Shown one piece after another: positions 15,201 through 30,200 of a DNA stretch of 64,000 nucleotides. Every line of letters starts with the position of its first letter. The stretch's first letter is position 1. The notes under the pieces are model-generated. The model ran no database searches. It worked only from the letters and a program-made list of their open reading frames with translations, and was not told where the DNA came from. The position numbers were made by a program, and so were the translations under genes. Source of the stretch: Argopecten irradians (taxonomy: Eukaryota; Mollusca; Bivalvia; Pectinida; Pectinidae); contig NC_091143.1 of NCBI RefSeq assembly GCF_041381155.1, positions 37,280,496 to 37,344,495 of the forward strand. Direction: 5' to 3'.

Positions 15201-18200
15201 TAAATACATATATATACTGTATTTATTCCATTAGAAGCCCTTTCTCTAATAAACGCCCCCACCTATTTTCTTAGTTATTTTTCCAGCCTATGTCACAAAA
15301 CTTCCCATCAAAATGTCTAATTTTTCAACGGTAAGTCACAAAACCTCCCTTTAAAATGTTGAATGTTCACACTGCACAGGTGATAAATCGTTAGAGAATC
15401 AGTTTCAAAATTATAACAAAACAACTGTCTTCAGCGATACGAGCTTACGATCGTTGGCAGTGTAGGTGCATTTGATATGGTTTTTCTGACACATTTTTGA
15501 GTCTAAAATTTTGTGTTCCATTAGAAGCCCCTCTTTGAAAATTTTCATCCTCTCAGGGCTTCCAATGGAATAAATATGGTGTACATACTTTATACATATA
15601 AAAATCCTACGCAAAAATAAATATCCTTTTAAAGATTTTTGAAAGTATTTTTAGGAACTGCCTACCTCTGACTTTTCATGCTGTATTGAATTTTCAGTAA
15701 CAACACTTCTGTACTGAGAGTTACTGTTATTGTGATTTTGAGATGGAGTTCGAATTTCATTTGCTTCCTGCCTAAGTGCATGATGGGAGATACGACCATT
15801 TTCTTCTGGATCAGAAAAATCATCCATTTCTTCATCAACTGTTGAAAAAAAAATCACATAAACTTTAAATGCTAAACTGTTTTGTTTAAATGGAGACGGA
15901 TACATATATCCAGGCATAACACCAGGCATAACACTGGTAAAGGGGAGACAATCACAATATTCAGGAAGCAATTTTGTTTTATATTAGAACAAGCACAAAC
16001 ATTCATTGCTTAGATCAAAATCCTGGCCATCACAAAACTTTTGGAATTTTCAAATGCTTTTTAAAACTGTCGTCCAAAAAATTAAGAGTGAATTCTTAAA
16101 TCATCAAAAAAAAAAAAAAAAAAAAAAACCATTACTGGTGATTTACAACATTAACATGATTCCTTAGACTAAAGAGAAATATTTAAATTGAACCACAAGG
16201 GTATGGGCAGTCTATACATTTAGAGTTTTTTAAAAACCTTGCTCCAAACTTTTTAAATTCTTGGACAGTATGGAAATGTAGAAGACTTAACTCACAGGTA
16301 TGACAATGTAGAAGACTTAACTCACAGGTATGACAATGTAGAAGACTTAACTCACAGGTATGACAATGTAGAAGACTTAACTCACAGGTATGACAATGTA
16401 GAAGACTTAACTCACAGGTATGACAATGTAGAAGACTTAACTCACAGGTATGACAATGTAGAAGACTTAACTTACAGGTATGACAATGTAGAAGACTTAA
16501 CTCACAGGTATGACAATGTAGAAGACTTAACTCACAGGTATGACAATGTACAAGACTTAACTCACAGGTATGACAATGTAGAAGATTTAACTTACAGGTA
16601 TGACAATGTAGAAGATTTAACTCACAGGTATGACAATGTAGAAGACTTAACTCACAGGTATGACAATGTAGAAGACTTAACTCACAGGTATGACAATGTA
16701 GAAGATTTAACTTACAGGTATGACAATGTAGAAGACTTAACTCACAGGTATGACAATGTAGAAGACTTAACTCACAGGTATGACAATGTAGAAGACTTAA
16801 CTCACAGGTATGACAATGTAGAAGACTTAACTCACAGGTATGACAATGTAGAAGACTTAACTCACAGGTATGACAATGTAGAAGATTTAACTTACAGGTA
16901 TGACAATGTAGAAGATTTAACTCACAGGTATGACAATGTAGAAGACTTAACTCACAGGTATGACAATGTAGAAGACTTAACTCACAGGTATGACAATGTA
17001 GAAGATTTAACTTACAGGTATGACAATGTAGAAGACTTAACTCACAGGTATGACAATGTAGAAGACTTAACTCACAGGTATGACAATGTAGAAGACTTAA
17101 CTCACAGGTATGACAATGTAGAAGACTTAACTCACAGGTATGACAATGTAGAAGACTTAACTCACAGGTATGACAATGTAGAAGACTTAACTTACAGGTA
17201 TGACAATGTAGAAGACTTAACTCACAGGTATGACAATGTAGAAGACTTAACTCACAGGTATTACAATGTAGAATACTTAACTCACAGGTATGACAATGTA
17301 CAAGACTTAACTCACAGGTATGACAATGTAGAAGACTTAACTCACAGGTATGACAATGTAGAAGACTTAACTCACAGGTATGACAATGTAGAAGACTTAA
17401 CTCACAGGTATGACAATGTAGAAGACTTAATCACAGGTATGACAATGTACAAGACTTAACTCACAGGTATGACAATGTAGAAGACTTAATCACAGGTATG
17501 ACAATGTAGAAGACTTAACTCACAGGTATGACAATGTAGAAGACTTAATCACAGGTATGACAATGTACAAGACTTAACTCACAGGTATGACAATGTACAA
17601 GACTTAACTCACAGGTATGACAATGTAGAAGACTTAACTCACAGGTATGACAATGTACAAGACTTAACTCACAGGTATGACAATGTAGAAGACTTAACTC
17701 ACAGGTATGACAATGTAGAAGACTTAATCACAGGTATGACAATGTAGAAGACTTAACTCACAGGTATGACAATGTAGAAGACTTAATCACAGGTATGACA
17801 AGTAGAAGACTTAACTCACAGGTATGACAATGTAGAAGACTTAACTCACAGGTATGACAATGTAGAAGACTTAACTCACAGGTATGACAATGTAGAAGAC
17901 TTAACTCACAGGTATGACAATGTATAAGACTTAACTCACAGGTATGACAATGTAGAAGACTTAACTCACAGGTATTACAATGTAGAAGATTTAACTCACA
18001 GGTATGACAATGTAGAAGACTTAACTCACAGGTATGACAATGTACAAGACTTAACTCACAGGTATGACAATGTAGAAGACTTAACTCACAGGTATGACAA
18101 TGTATAAGACTTAACTCACAGGTATGACAATGTAGAAGACTTAACTCACAGGTATTACAATGTAGAAGATTTAACTCACAGGTATGACAATGTAGAAGAC

Positions 18201-21200
18201 TTAACTCACAGGTATGACAATGTACAAGACTTAACTCACAGGTATGACAATGTAGAAGACTTAACTCACAGGTATGACAATGTACAAGACTTAACTAACA
18301 GGTATGACAATGTAGAAGACTTAACTCACAGGTATGACAATGTAGAAGACTTAACTCACAGGTATGACAATGTAGAAGACTTAATCACAGGTATGACAAT
18401 GTAGAAGACTTAACTCACAGGTATGACAATGTAGAAGACTTAACTTACAGGTATGACAATGTAGAAGACTTAATCACAGGTATGACAATGTAGAAGACTT
18501 AACTCACAGGTATGACAATGTACAAGACTTAACTCACAGGTATGACAATGTACAAGACTTAACTCACAGGTATGACAATGTAGAAGACTTAACTCACAGG
18601 TATGACAATGTAGAAGACTTAACTCACAGGTATGACAATGTAGAAGACTTAACTCACAGGTATGACAATGTAGAAGACTTAACTCACAGGTATGACAATG
18701 TAGAAGATTTAACTTACAGGTATGACAATGTAGAAGATTTAACTCACAGGTATGACAATGTAGAAGACTTAACTCACAGGTATGACAGTAAACTCACAGT
18801 ATGACAATGTAGAAGATTTAACTTATTGGTATGACAATGTAGAAGATTTAACTCACAGGTATGACAATGTAGAAGACTTAACTTACAGGTATGACAATGT
18901 AGAAGACTTAACTCACAGGTATGACAATGTAGAAGACTTAACTCACAGGTATGACAATGTAGAAGACTTAACTCACAGGTATTACAATGTAGAATACTTA
19001 ACTTACAGGTATGACAATGTAGAAGATTTAACTCACAGGTATGACAATGTAGAAGACTTAACTCACAGGTATGACAATGTACAAGACTTAACTAACAGGT
19101 ATGACAATGTAGAAGACTTAACTCACAGGTATGACAATGTAGAAGACTTAACTCACAGGTATGACAATGTAGAAGACTTAACTCACAGGTATGACAATGT
19201 AGAATACTTAACTCACAGGTATGACAATGTAGAATACTTAACTCACAGGTATGACAATGAAGACTTAACTCACAGGTATGACAATGTAGAAGACTTAACT
19301 CACAGGTATGACAATGTAGAAGACTTAACTCACAGGTATGACAATGTAGAAGACTTAACTCACAGGTATGACAATGTAGAAGACTTAACTCACAGGTATG
19401 ACAATGTAGAAGATTTAACTCACAGGTATGACAATGTAGAAGACTTAACTCACAGGTATGACAATGTAGAAGACTTAACTTACAGGTATGACAATGTAGA
19501 AGACTTAACTCACAGGTATGACAATGTAGAAGACTTAACTCACAGGTATTACAATGTAGAATACTTAACTCACAGGTATGACAATGTACAAGACTTAACT
19601 CACAGGTATGACAATGTAGAATACTTAACTCACAGGTATGACAATGTACAAGACTTAACTCACAGGTATGACAATGTAGAATACTTAACTCACAGGTATG
19701 ACAATGTAGAATACTTAACTCACAGGTATGACAATGAAGACTTAACTCAGCACTCACCATCTTGATGTAAATCTCTCTGTAACAGTTTGTTTGGATTCTC
19801 TTTCTCATCGAGGGCAGCATGGAGTCGGATAACAACATGATTTAGGATGTGTGAGAAAAGAGCGAGGAGGAACGCAGTCGCTGCTGTCACCTGTCTAGAT
19901 CCTAAAACATCATCATCGTGTAGAGATGAAGAATTTATAATATCTCTCCTTTACACTGTTAATAAGCTAGGAAAAATCAGGCAACATTTAACCAATGACA
20001 AGTCAGCTTAAAATATTTAACTAATAACAAATCAGTTTATAAGTTTATATTTAACTAATGACAAATCAGTTTATATTTAACTAATGACAAATCAGTTTAT
20101 ATTTAACTAATGACAAATAAGTTTATATTTAACTAATGACAAATAAGTTTATATTTAACTATTGACAAATAAGTTTATATTTAACTAATGACAAATCAGT
20201 TTATATTTAACTAATGACAAATAAGTTTATATTTAACTAATGACAAATCAGTTTATATTTAACTATTGACAAATCAGTTTATATTTAACTAATGACAAAT
20301 AAGTTTATATTTAACTAATGACAAATAAGTTTATATTTAACTAATGACAAATCAGTTTATATTTAACTAATGACAAATAAGTTTATATTTAACTAATGAC
20401 AAATCAGTTTATATTTAACTAATGACAAATAAGTTTATATTTAACTAATGACAAATAAGTTTATATTTAACTAATGACAAATCAGTTTATATTTAACTAA
20501 TGACAAATCAGTTTATATTTAACTAATGACAAATCAGTTTATATTTAACCATTGACAAATAAGTTTATATTTAACTAATGACATATCAGTTTATATTTAA
20601 CTAATGACAAAGTTTATATTTAACTAATGACAAATAAGTTTATATTTAACTAATGACAATCAGTTTATATTTAACTAATGACAATAAGTTTATATTTAAC
20701 TATGACAATAGTTTATATTTAACTATGACAAATAGTTTATATTTAACTAATGACAAATAAGTTTATATTTAACTAATGACAAATAAGTTTATATTTAACT
20801 AATGACAAATAAGTTTATATTTAACTAATGACAAATAAGTTTATATTTAACTAATGACAAATAAGTTTATATTTAACTAATGACAAATAAGTTTATATTT
20901 AACTAATGACAAATAAGTTTATATTTAACTAATGACAAATAAGTTTATATTTAACTAATGACAAATAAGTTTATATTTAACTAATGACAAATCAGTTTAT
21001 ATTTAACTAATGACAAATAAGTTTATATTTAACTAATGACAAATAAGTTTATATTTAACTAATGACAAATAAGTTTATATTTAACTAATGACAAATAAGT
21101 TTATATTTAACTAATGACAAATAAGTTTATATTTAACTAATGACAAATCAGTTTATATTTAACTAATGACAAATAAGTTTATATTTAACTAATGACAAAT

Positions 21201-24200
21201 AAGTTTATATTTAACTAATGACAAATCAGTTTATATTTAACTAATGACATATAAGTTTATATAACTATATATTAACTAATGACAAATAAGTTTATATTTA
21301 ACTAATGACAAATAAGTTTATATTTAACTAATGACAAATAAGTTTATATTTAACTAATGACAAATCAGTTTATATTCTAGACTAATGACATATCAGTTTA
21401 TATTTAACTAATGACAAATCAGTTTATAAGTTTATATTTAACTAATGACAAATCAGTTTATATTTAACTAATGACAAATAAGTTTATATTTAACTAATGA
21501 CATATCAGTTTATATTTAACTAATGACAAATAAGTTTATATTTAACTAATGACAAATAAGTTTATATTTAACTATTGACAAATCAGTTTATATTTAACTA
21601 ATGACAAATCAGTTTATATTTAACTATTGACAAATCAGTTTATATTTAACTAATGACAAATCAGTTTATAAGTTTATATTTAACTAATGACAAATCAGTT
21701 TATATTTAACTAATGACAAATAAGTTTATATTTAACTAATGACAAATCAGTTTATATTTAACTATTGACAAATAAGTTTATATTTAACTAATGACATATA
21801 AGTTTATATTTAACTATTGACAAATCAGTTTATATTTAACTAATGACAAATCAGTTTATATTTAACTAATGACAAATAAGTTTATATTTAACTATTGACA
21901 AATAAGTTTATATTTAACTATTGACAAATCAGTTTATATTTAACTAATGACAAATCAGTTTATAAGTTTATATTTAACAAATGACAAATCAGTTTATAAG
22001 TTTATATCTAACTAATGACAAATCAGTTTATATTTAACTATTGACAAATAAGTTTATATTTAACTAATGACAAATAAGTTTATATTTAACTATTGACAAA
22101 TAAGTTTATATTTAACTAATGACAAATCAGTTTATATTTAACTAATGACAAATCAGTTTATATTTAACTATTGACAAATCAGTTTATATTTAACTAATGA
22201 CAAATCAGTTTATCAGTTTATATTTAACTAATGACAAATAAGTTTATATTTAACTAATGACAAATAAGTTTATATTTAACTAATGACATATCAGTTTATA
22301 TTTAACTAATGACAAATAAGTTTATATTTAACTAATGACAAATAAGTTTATATTTAACTAATGACAAATCAGTTTATATTTAACTAATGACAAATAAGTT
22401 TATATTTAACTAATGACAAATAAGTTTATATTTAACTAATGACAAATCAGTTTATATTTAACTAATGACAAATAAGTTTATATTTAACTATTGACAAATA
22501 AGTTTATATTTAACTAATGACATATCAGTTTATATTTAACTAATGACAAATAAGTTTATATTTAACTAATGACAAATCAGTTTATATTTAACTATTGACA
22601 AATCAGTTTATATTTAACTAATGACAAATCAGTTTATAAGTTTATATTTAACTAATGACAAATAAGTTTATATTTAACTAATGACAAATCAGTTTATATT
22701 TAACTATTGACAAATCAGTTTATATTTAACTAATGACAAATCAGTTTATATTTAACTAATGACAAATCAGTTTATAAGTTTATATTTAACTAATGACAAA
22801 TCAGTTTATATTTAACTAATGACAAATCAGTTTATATTTAACTATTGACAAAACTCTTTATATATTTGACCAATGAAAATCAGGTAACATTTAACCAGAC
22901 AAATCAGAGAACATTTAACCAATGACAAATCAGCTTAAAAAATTTAACCAATGACAAATTGGTTTACATTTAACCAATGACAAATCATTTCATATTTAAC
23001 CAATGACAAATCTTTTCATATTTAACCAATGACAAATAAGTTAACATTTAACCAATGACAAATTATTTCATATTTAACCAATCACAAATCTTTTCATATT
23101 TAAACAATGACAAATCAGTTAACATTTAACCAATGACAAATCAGGTAACATTTAACCAATGACAAATCAGTTAACATTTAACCAATGGCAAATCATTTAA
23201 CATTTAACCAATGACAAATCAGGTAACATTTAACCAATGACAAATCAGGTAACATTTAACCAATGACAAACCTCGTAATTGCAGCAGGTGTATCGTAGCC
23301 ATACACATAACAACAAGTTTGAAGACCATATCATCATCGAGATGTTGAAGACCGTCGAGACGGTAATCATCTCGTCCGTAGATATCAGGCTCATGGAACA
23401 TACACAGATTAAAGCTCTGAAGTGTTGCCTGGCAACTCTCCTGCAACTCTGATGAATCAGGACTGAAATATACAAAAAGTTTGAAAAGATCCATTTCATT
23501 CCATGTCTTCAACCAAATGTCTTTAGCTTTGCTATTAAACGGTCTCTTTTTTTCCTTCTCTTATTCTAAACTTTTGTGATGTTAAATTTGGCAAAACAGC
23601 TAAGTTATCCTAAGACACAGCAATATTTCTAACTGCGACTACTCTTGGCTTAGGAATGATTTAATGTCTAAATACTTTATGTGAACTGTCATTTAAAACA
23701 GGAACTATATTGAAATTGAATTTGTCTCTCTCTCTAGCTCAATTTCAACATGTTTTTTTTTTTTTTTTTTTTTTTTTTTGCTTAAGGATAAGTCAAAAGG
23801 TTTAGAAAGCATAAACCAATTATCTAAATCAAATAATTTCTCATTAGATTTCGGTCAATTGAATGATAGTTTGATTATGTGCTTTTCTGGTGTTATTAAT
23901 GAAAGAAAATATCTCAGATTATCCACAGCTCTAGGATATACTTACTTCTTGGATGTATCATAGAATATGCTTAACAGATGCAGAAACTGGGTCAGGAAAT
24001 ATTTCAGGTCCTGAAAACTGCAAAGAAATCTACATCTCTATTTTTATTCAAAACAAACTTGATGAACACATTGAAAATTTGTTTTACATAATAATAATTA
24101 ATTTTCTCTTTGTTTCTGGCTTTCTGATTGGCCTATTCATTTTTTTTTCATTCCATGACGAAAAAAAAATTGAGAATGGCGCAGAATCCTGACATTATCG

Positions 24201-27200
24201 TGACGTCACAATAGAAACATTGGCGTTGCGTATTGATTTGGAAAAAATAATCCATTGGAAAAAATCAATGGAATCGTAAGTGGAAATGTATTTCATTTTA
24301 TAAAGTAGATTGGAAAATTAATTATAAGCATTGAAGTCACTATTATTTAATTTCATCAGGGTATAAAAAAAATGTTGTTTGCAAACTTTTGTGATAATCC
24401 GCTACGCGGATTCACACAGTTCGCAAACAAAATTTCTCTCATACCCAATTGAAATTAAAAAATAGTGACTTCAATGCTTAATTATTGTTATCAGGGTAGC
24501 TCTACATTCCAATGTAATCAAAATCAGACTTGTTATTCAGCTCCACTATGATGCTCTACGTTACGCTACAAGAGAAGCTCTAACAACTCTCTGTTCTGGG
24601 TCACCTCAGCATGACCCCTAGGGTTAGCCAATCAGCATGTCTCCAACGAAATCTTCAGTGTGGTTGATTTTTTCGGAAGTGTAAACGGCTAATAGTACAT
24701 CCTGAGATATTCGGATTCTAGGCCTGGGGTCATGTTGCATGAGATGACCCCAAACAGGGAGTTGTCAGATCTTGTATTGGAGTGTAATACAGTGGAGTGG
24801 AGTCTAATTTTAATTAGATTTCTCTACATTCAGTTAGTGAACCCATTTAAATATCCTATTAGTGTGAACATCTCCTAAAGTAATATACAACATAACTTGT
24901 TGATTTTATAGTGATGAACTGAAGAAATTTTACTGATTTTTTCACTATTGTACGATCAGTGAACTTTGAATATTTAACCCTTACCTCTGTGGTTCCATAG
25001 GAATATTGTGATTTGCTGATTGCTTCAGTTCTAAAAATCTCTTGCGATTCTTTTCAAAGAGACGCTGTAAGTTACCTTCAGCCCCTTCAAATGGTTTTTC
25101 ACACACCATACTGAAACAAGTCGAGTGACAGTTAAACATAACTGCTTGAGAATGAAAAGAGATAAATACATACAATCTACACGCTGATTAACAAGGGTTC
25201 ACATTCTAAATTATAAATACATAGCTAACATTGACACATATTTCCTTTCCAAATGTTGAATTTAAAATAGCAAGCGTACCTACATGTATGAATTTAAAAT
25301 AGCAAGCGTACCTACATGTATTTTTATCACAACTCGGACAGAAATGTCCCCAAATGATTGGCAGAGAGTCATCACGTAGTGTTAGGAGGTCAGTTAATTT
25401 TATTTTGGTGCAATATGGTGGCTCTCACCCTAGCTTCAAAATTTAAACACATTCTCTTCAACTAATTTATATATATATACATAATTATACCATTTCATTA
25501 CCGTAAAAATATATATAACTTATTTTTTTTGGTAAAATTAACTTAAAACTTTTGAATACTTCAAATTAAATGAAATGCATTTCTTAAATATGAGTTGTCT
25601 CCCCTATGCCAGTCTGAAAGTTTATGACGCTGTGAAAGTCAATGTAATTATTCAAGCGTTTTGTTGACAATTATAAACAAATGGAGGGGTTGTTACCAGA
25701 TCAATCCTCACTCTGCTATCAATTTATCAGCACAACTTTTAAATAATTATATCAACTAGAATGCAGAAATGATCAAGAAGACTGTGCTTAAAATGATGGA
25801 TGGATGTTTGCGTCACCTTGGCTTGATGCTTTCAATATACAGCCAGTCTGGTGTTGTATAGAGGTAGGCATACTGTGCACGTAGGAATGTCAAAATTACT
25901 CTTAATTTATGAATTATTGAATGTTATTCTACAGGTTCCTTATACAGTATATTTGCAGATTCCAGAAAGAAATATATAAACAAATATGTAGGCCTAGGCC
26001 AATTATTTTAAAAGCGGTGATTGTTTGCATCCTTTCCAAGCATGATTCAAGTCTGATTTCAGTGTTTTTAATACCAAACAAATTGGAAACAAAGAACTAA
26101 TGAAACAAATAAATGGTCCTTGATGCAATAAATTCTTTATATAGTCAACTGACCCCCTATAAAGGCATAGAGGGTCAGTAAGAAGTAAAGGAGGCTTGGG
26201 CTATGCCCTTGCCCCCTATTAATCTTACTGACCCTCTATGCTTTTATAGGGGGTCAGTAACTGACTACATAACAAATAATAACTGTATTTAATATTCAGG
26301 AGAGCCTTACCATCGTATGTAGTGATAAGCAGCCTCACAATGGACATACCGCGACCCACTCAGTGTCCCGAGCTGGTTGTGGGGCATTCCTACAACATCA
26401 GAGGTGCAATAACATCAGGGGAGATTCCATATTTACATCACAGGAGGTTTTATACGTTTACATTACAGGAGATTTTATGTTTATGTCACAGGAGATACAT
26501 TATAACTTAAGATTTTATATCAGTGAAGAAAACTTAATATTTAACACCAGGGGAGATATTAACTTCATATTCAACATCAGGGAAGATAATTTCATATTAA
26601 CATCAGGGGAGATAATTTCCCATTCAAATCACTGGAGATAAATTATAACTTAAGATTTAACATCAGGGGAGATAATTTAATACTTACATCACCAGAGATA
26701 AATTATAACTTTAGGTTTAACATTAGGGAAGATAATTTCATATTTAACACCAGGGGAGATAATTTCATATATAACATCAGGGGAGATAATTTCACACCAG
26801 GGAAAATAAATTCAGGTTTAACATCAGGGGAGATAATTTCATATTTATATCACAGGAGATCAATCATAGCTTCAGATTTAACATCAGAGGAGATATCTCC
26901 TATAACATTTGTTGGGATAATTCATCAGTAATGTAGGATTACATCTCTGCTTCTCTACAAAGTTTTTTTTTCATATCAGACTTTGAAAATAGTGTGTTTG
27001 TATCAATTTAACAGGTACATGTATACCTAAATTTTATTTGTATGATTAAATCCCAATTTGTACATACCATTATCTGGACAAAGAGCAATGGCCTGATGGT
27101 AAAAACGCTCGGAGGCAGATTTACTGAATCCCTTATCAAAGTCCTGCTGGTACCGTGCTGAAACAATTCACTTCATTCTTAGAAATATTGATGGAAGTTT

Positions 27201-30200
27201 TAATATACAGTACCCATATCGACAGATTTTTCTACAAATATAGTAAAATACCAATTTGCATGTAAGCATTCAAAAATATATATAACACAAATAATGTATT
27301 TAGAATTTATCATCAATATTCTTAGATAGTATGACATGACATCATCAACATTATTAGACATTAGACAATCAGTGTTTACTTTACTGAAGTCTCCGAGACA
27401 CACGAGACAGCGATGAGAAGCCTTACCAATGTCCTCGAGACACATGAGACAGCAATGACAAGCCTTACCAATGTCCCCGAGACACACGAGACAGCAATGA
27501 CAAGCCTTACCAATGTCTCTGAGACACACGAGACAGCAATGACAAGCCTAACCAATGTCTCCGAGACACACCAGACAGCAATGACAAGCCTTACCAATGT
27601 CCCCAAGACACACGAGACAGCGATGACAAGCCTTGGTCGCCCAGTCCTGCACCTTAGGGTTCACATCCTTCCGTCGACTATTATGTCCAAAACTTTTCCT
27701 GTGACCTGTCAATCAAAATGACATAAAATCAGCAAAGGCTTTGATTGTGGTTGATTATAGTACAGTTTCAGGTACAGGAGCCATGATATACATTAATCAC
27801 CAGACATGCAGATGGGGAAATTCCTTCTCATTTAGATTTGAAACATCCAATGTCAGACTTTGATTGTGGTTGATTATAGTACAGTGTCAGGTACAGGAGC
27901 CATGATATACATCAATCATCAGACATGCAGACTGGGAAATTCCTTCTCATTTAGATTTAAAACATTCAATGTGAGGCTCTGATTGTGGTTGATTATAGTA
28001 CACTGTCAGGTACAGGAGCCATGATATACATCAATCATCAGACATGCAGATGGGGAAATTCCTTCTCATTTAGATTTGAAACATTCAATGTGAGGCTTTG
28101 ATTGTGGTTGATTATAGTACACTGTCAGGTACAGGAGCCATGATATACATCAATCATCAGACATGCCGATGGGGAAATTCCTTCTCATTTAGATTTGAAA
28201 CATCCAATGTGAAGTCCCACAGGGCTTGTGTTTCGGAGGAACAGTTTCATAATGATATATGTCAATGATTAAGGTTTTATATAGCATTAAGGTTTTGTAT
28301 AGCAGACTGGCATCTCCTAATATTAATAAGTCTTTTTATATATTTATTGTACATATATATAAAGTTCATGATCACCTGTCTTTTGTTCTGGTACCAAATG
28401 GAAGTCCAACACCCCGTGTAGGTTGAGACAGAACTCGTACTGGAGCCTAAACAGAAGGTGATTGTAGTATCCTGTGGCAGAGACCAAGTGCGTCCGGAAC
28501 GCAGACTCCAACGTACTCCCAGGTCGAACATGCTGTTAATAAACAAATAAGCAATATACACAGGAACATTTGTGTGTTATTACAAACAGTAATAAAATTA
28601 AGCTTTTAGTTCACAATTTCTAAGAAGATACTTTTTTTCAATGGAATATTTCAAATTATAGTAACCTTTCGATTCTGTTTTATAAGCTGAATAATCTGAT
28701 AAAAAACTTTCCGCCACAGAACATCCTCTGCTTTCCTTCCATACTCAATCGGGTTGTAGAACATTAATCGCTCACTGTACTCCTTCAATCTGGAAAATAA
28801 AGCAGAACATTTTTTTCTTGACATTTGGTTTAAATTTTTTGATTTACAGCGAATAAAGTTGAAGTGTGAACTATCAAACATATAAACATATGTACCGCCT
28901 GTCGAGTGAGCAGAATACCTGTGAATAACATTTGACCCGCCAATATCGACTAACAAGCATTCTGATTGGTTGGGGACTGAGCTACACTTCTACACAGACC
29001 ACGTGTACTGACATTTGTTCTAGCGCCACTTACGTGATATTTGTCACAGGGGCCAACTCAATGAAAATGGATGTTGTCATTCATTTTTTTGTATTTGGTG
29101 GATGGACTGATAAATATATATTACAGTCATGTGATTTTTTCAGAAAATATGTGATTAGAAAAATTATTTAAAAATCAGAAAACAGAGAAAGGGACGACTG
29201 TCGCAATATTGGATTTTTTACCCCCACCTTGATTAAAGTTATTTTTTTCACAATGGTATACCTTTTTTCCTAGAGTCATAGCCAAGCAACAGTCCTCCGA
29301 TAATCCATAATCACACACATACCATGTAAAAGCATATTTATAAATGATGTCTATGCCTATATAATCGAACTCAATATTTTAATTCAAAATTACCAGCGCT
29401 TTCTGACGTGTGACATCGAAAGCAACATCCTAGTGGAGAGCAATTAGAGTGACTTTCCTCGAAAACAAACGTATCGGAATATCTCTGAGTATTACAACAT
29501 TGCCTCTGGCAAATACAGGGTTTCCATAATCATTTCGTTTGCGCAGGGCTTCGCAGAAAAAGTTAACCATCTCCAATGTATTAGATGCACCTTAATTGTA
29601 TAATGTAAAAGTAATCCAAACCGAAATAGCCAGTACACACATTCACCGTATATGTTACATTACTTGCAAACTGCTGATACTCATGTGCTCGCTTCCCAAC
29701 TTCACTGTGTCCACGTGCTCCGTTACCGCGGCTGTTGCAACAACTGACAAAAGTGCATTAATTCAGGGCGATAGTTCATTAAAGTTGCCAGAAATTGCGT
29801 TTACATATCTCCGTAATAATGTTTCTGTTGGAATTCGCGACAAAACTTTGTACGACTTGCCGAGATTTTTACGAATTACCAAATTAATTGATGTCATACA
29901 GGGCACATTGTCGTTATTACACACGCCATTTTCGAGCAGTTTATCCCGTATTTCACGGCGATAATACTTGGTCTCTTATATTTTTGGAATTAAATAAATT
30001 TTATGACCTCATCAGTCACTTTTCAGCATTGTCGAGGTGGTCAGATTTGCTCGCCATTTTTGCAGCTAGAACTGTATCACATGATGCAACTACTTCACAC
30101 ACACGTGTGATTTATGCAAATTTTTTGTCGAGGAATGTGTCAGTCTGTTTACCCATCAGCCAATTGCAATCAAAACATGTGTATCAAATCAGCATAAGAT

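Noticed and set aside
18782..19765. 327-codon open frame encoding a YDNVEDLTHR ten-residue repeat (and a 248-codon frame opposite)
   Set aside because: It is the 30-bp minisatellite, whose unit is a multiple of three and lacks stops on both strands. It sits in an SMG5 intron; no splice context, conserved domain or non-repeat flank.
23463..23512. 5' extension of SMG5 exon 10 reading MDLFKLFVYF
   Set aside because: It resembles the human FMYLQ segment only weakly; the 72-nt exon at 23946-24017 fits that segment better and the phases need the acceptor at 23463.
27413..27721. Plus-strand repeat frame (SLTNVPETHETAMT units)
   Set aside because: Antisense of SMG5 exon 5 and its 42-bp duplications; the minus strand carries the conserved ACHRCLVCLGD.
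29596..29964. 122-codon plus-strand frame in an SMG5 intron
   Set aside because: No recognisable domain, no repeat partner, unremarkable composition; length is within chance for a 64-kb window.
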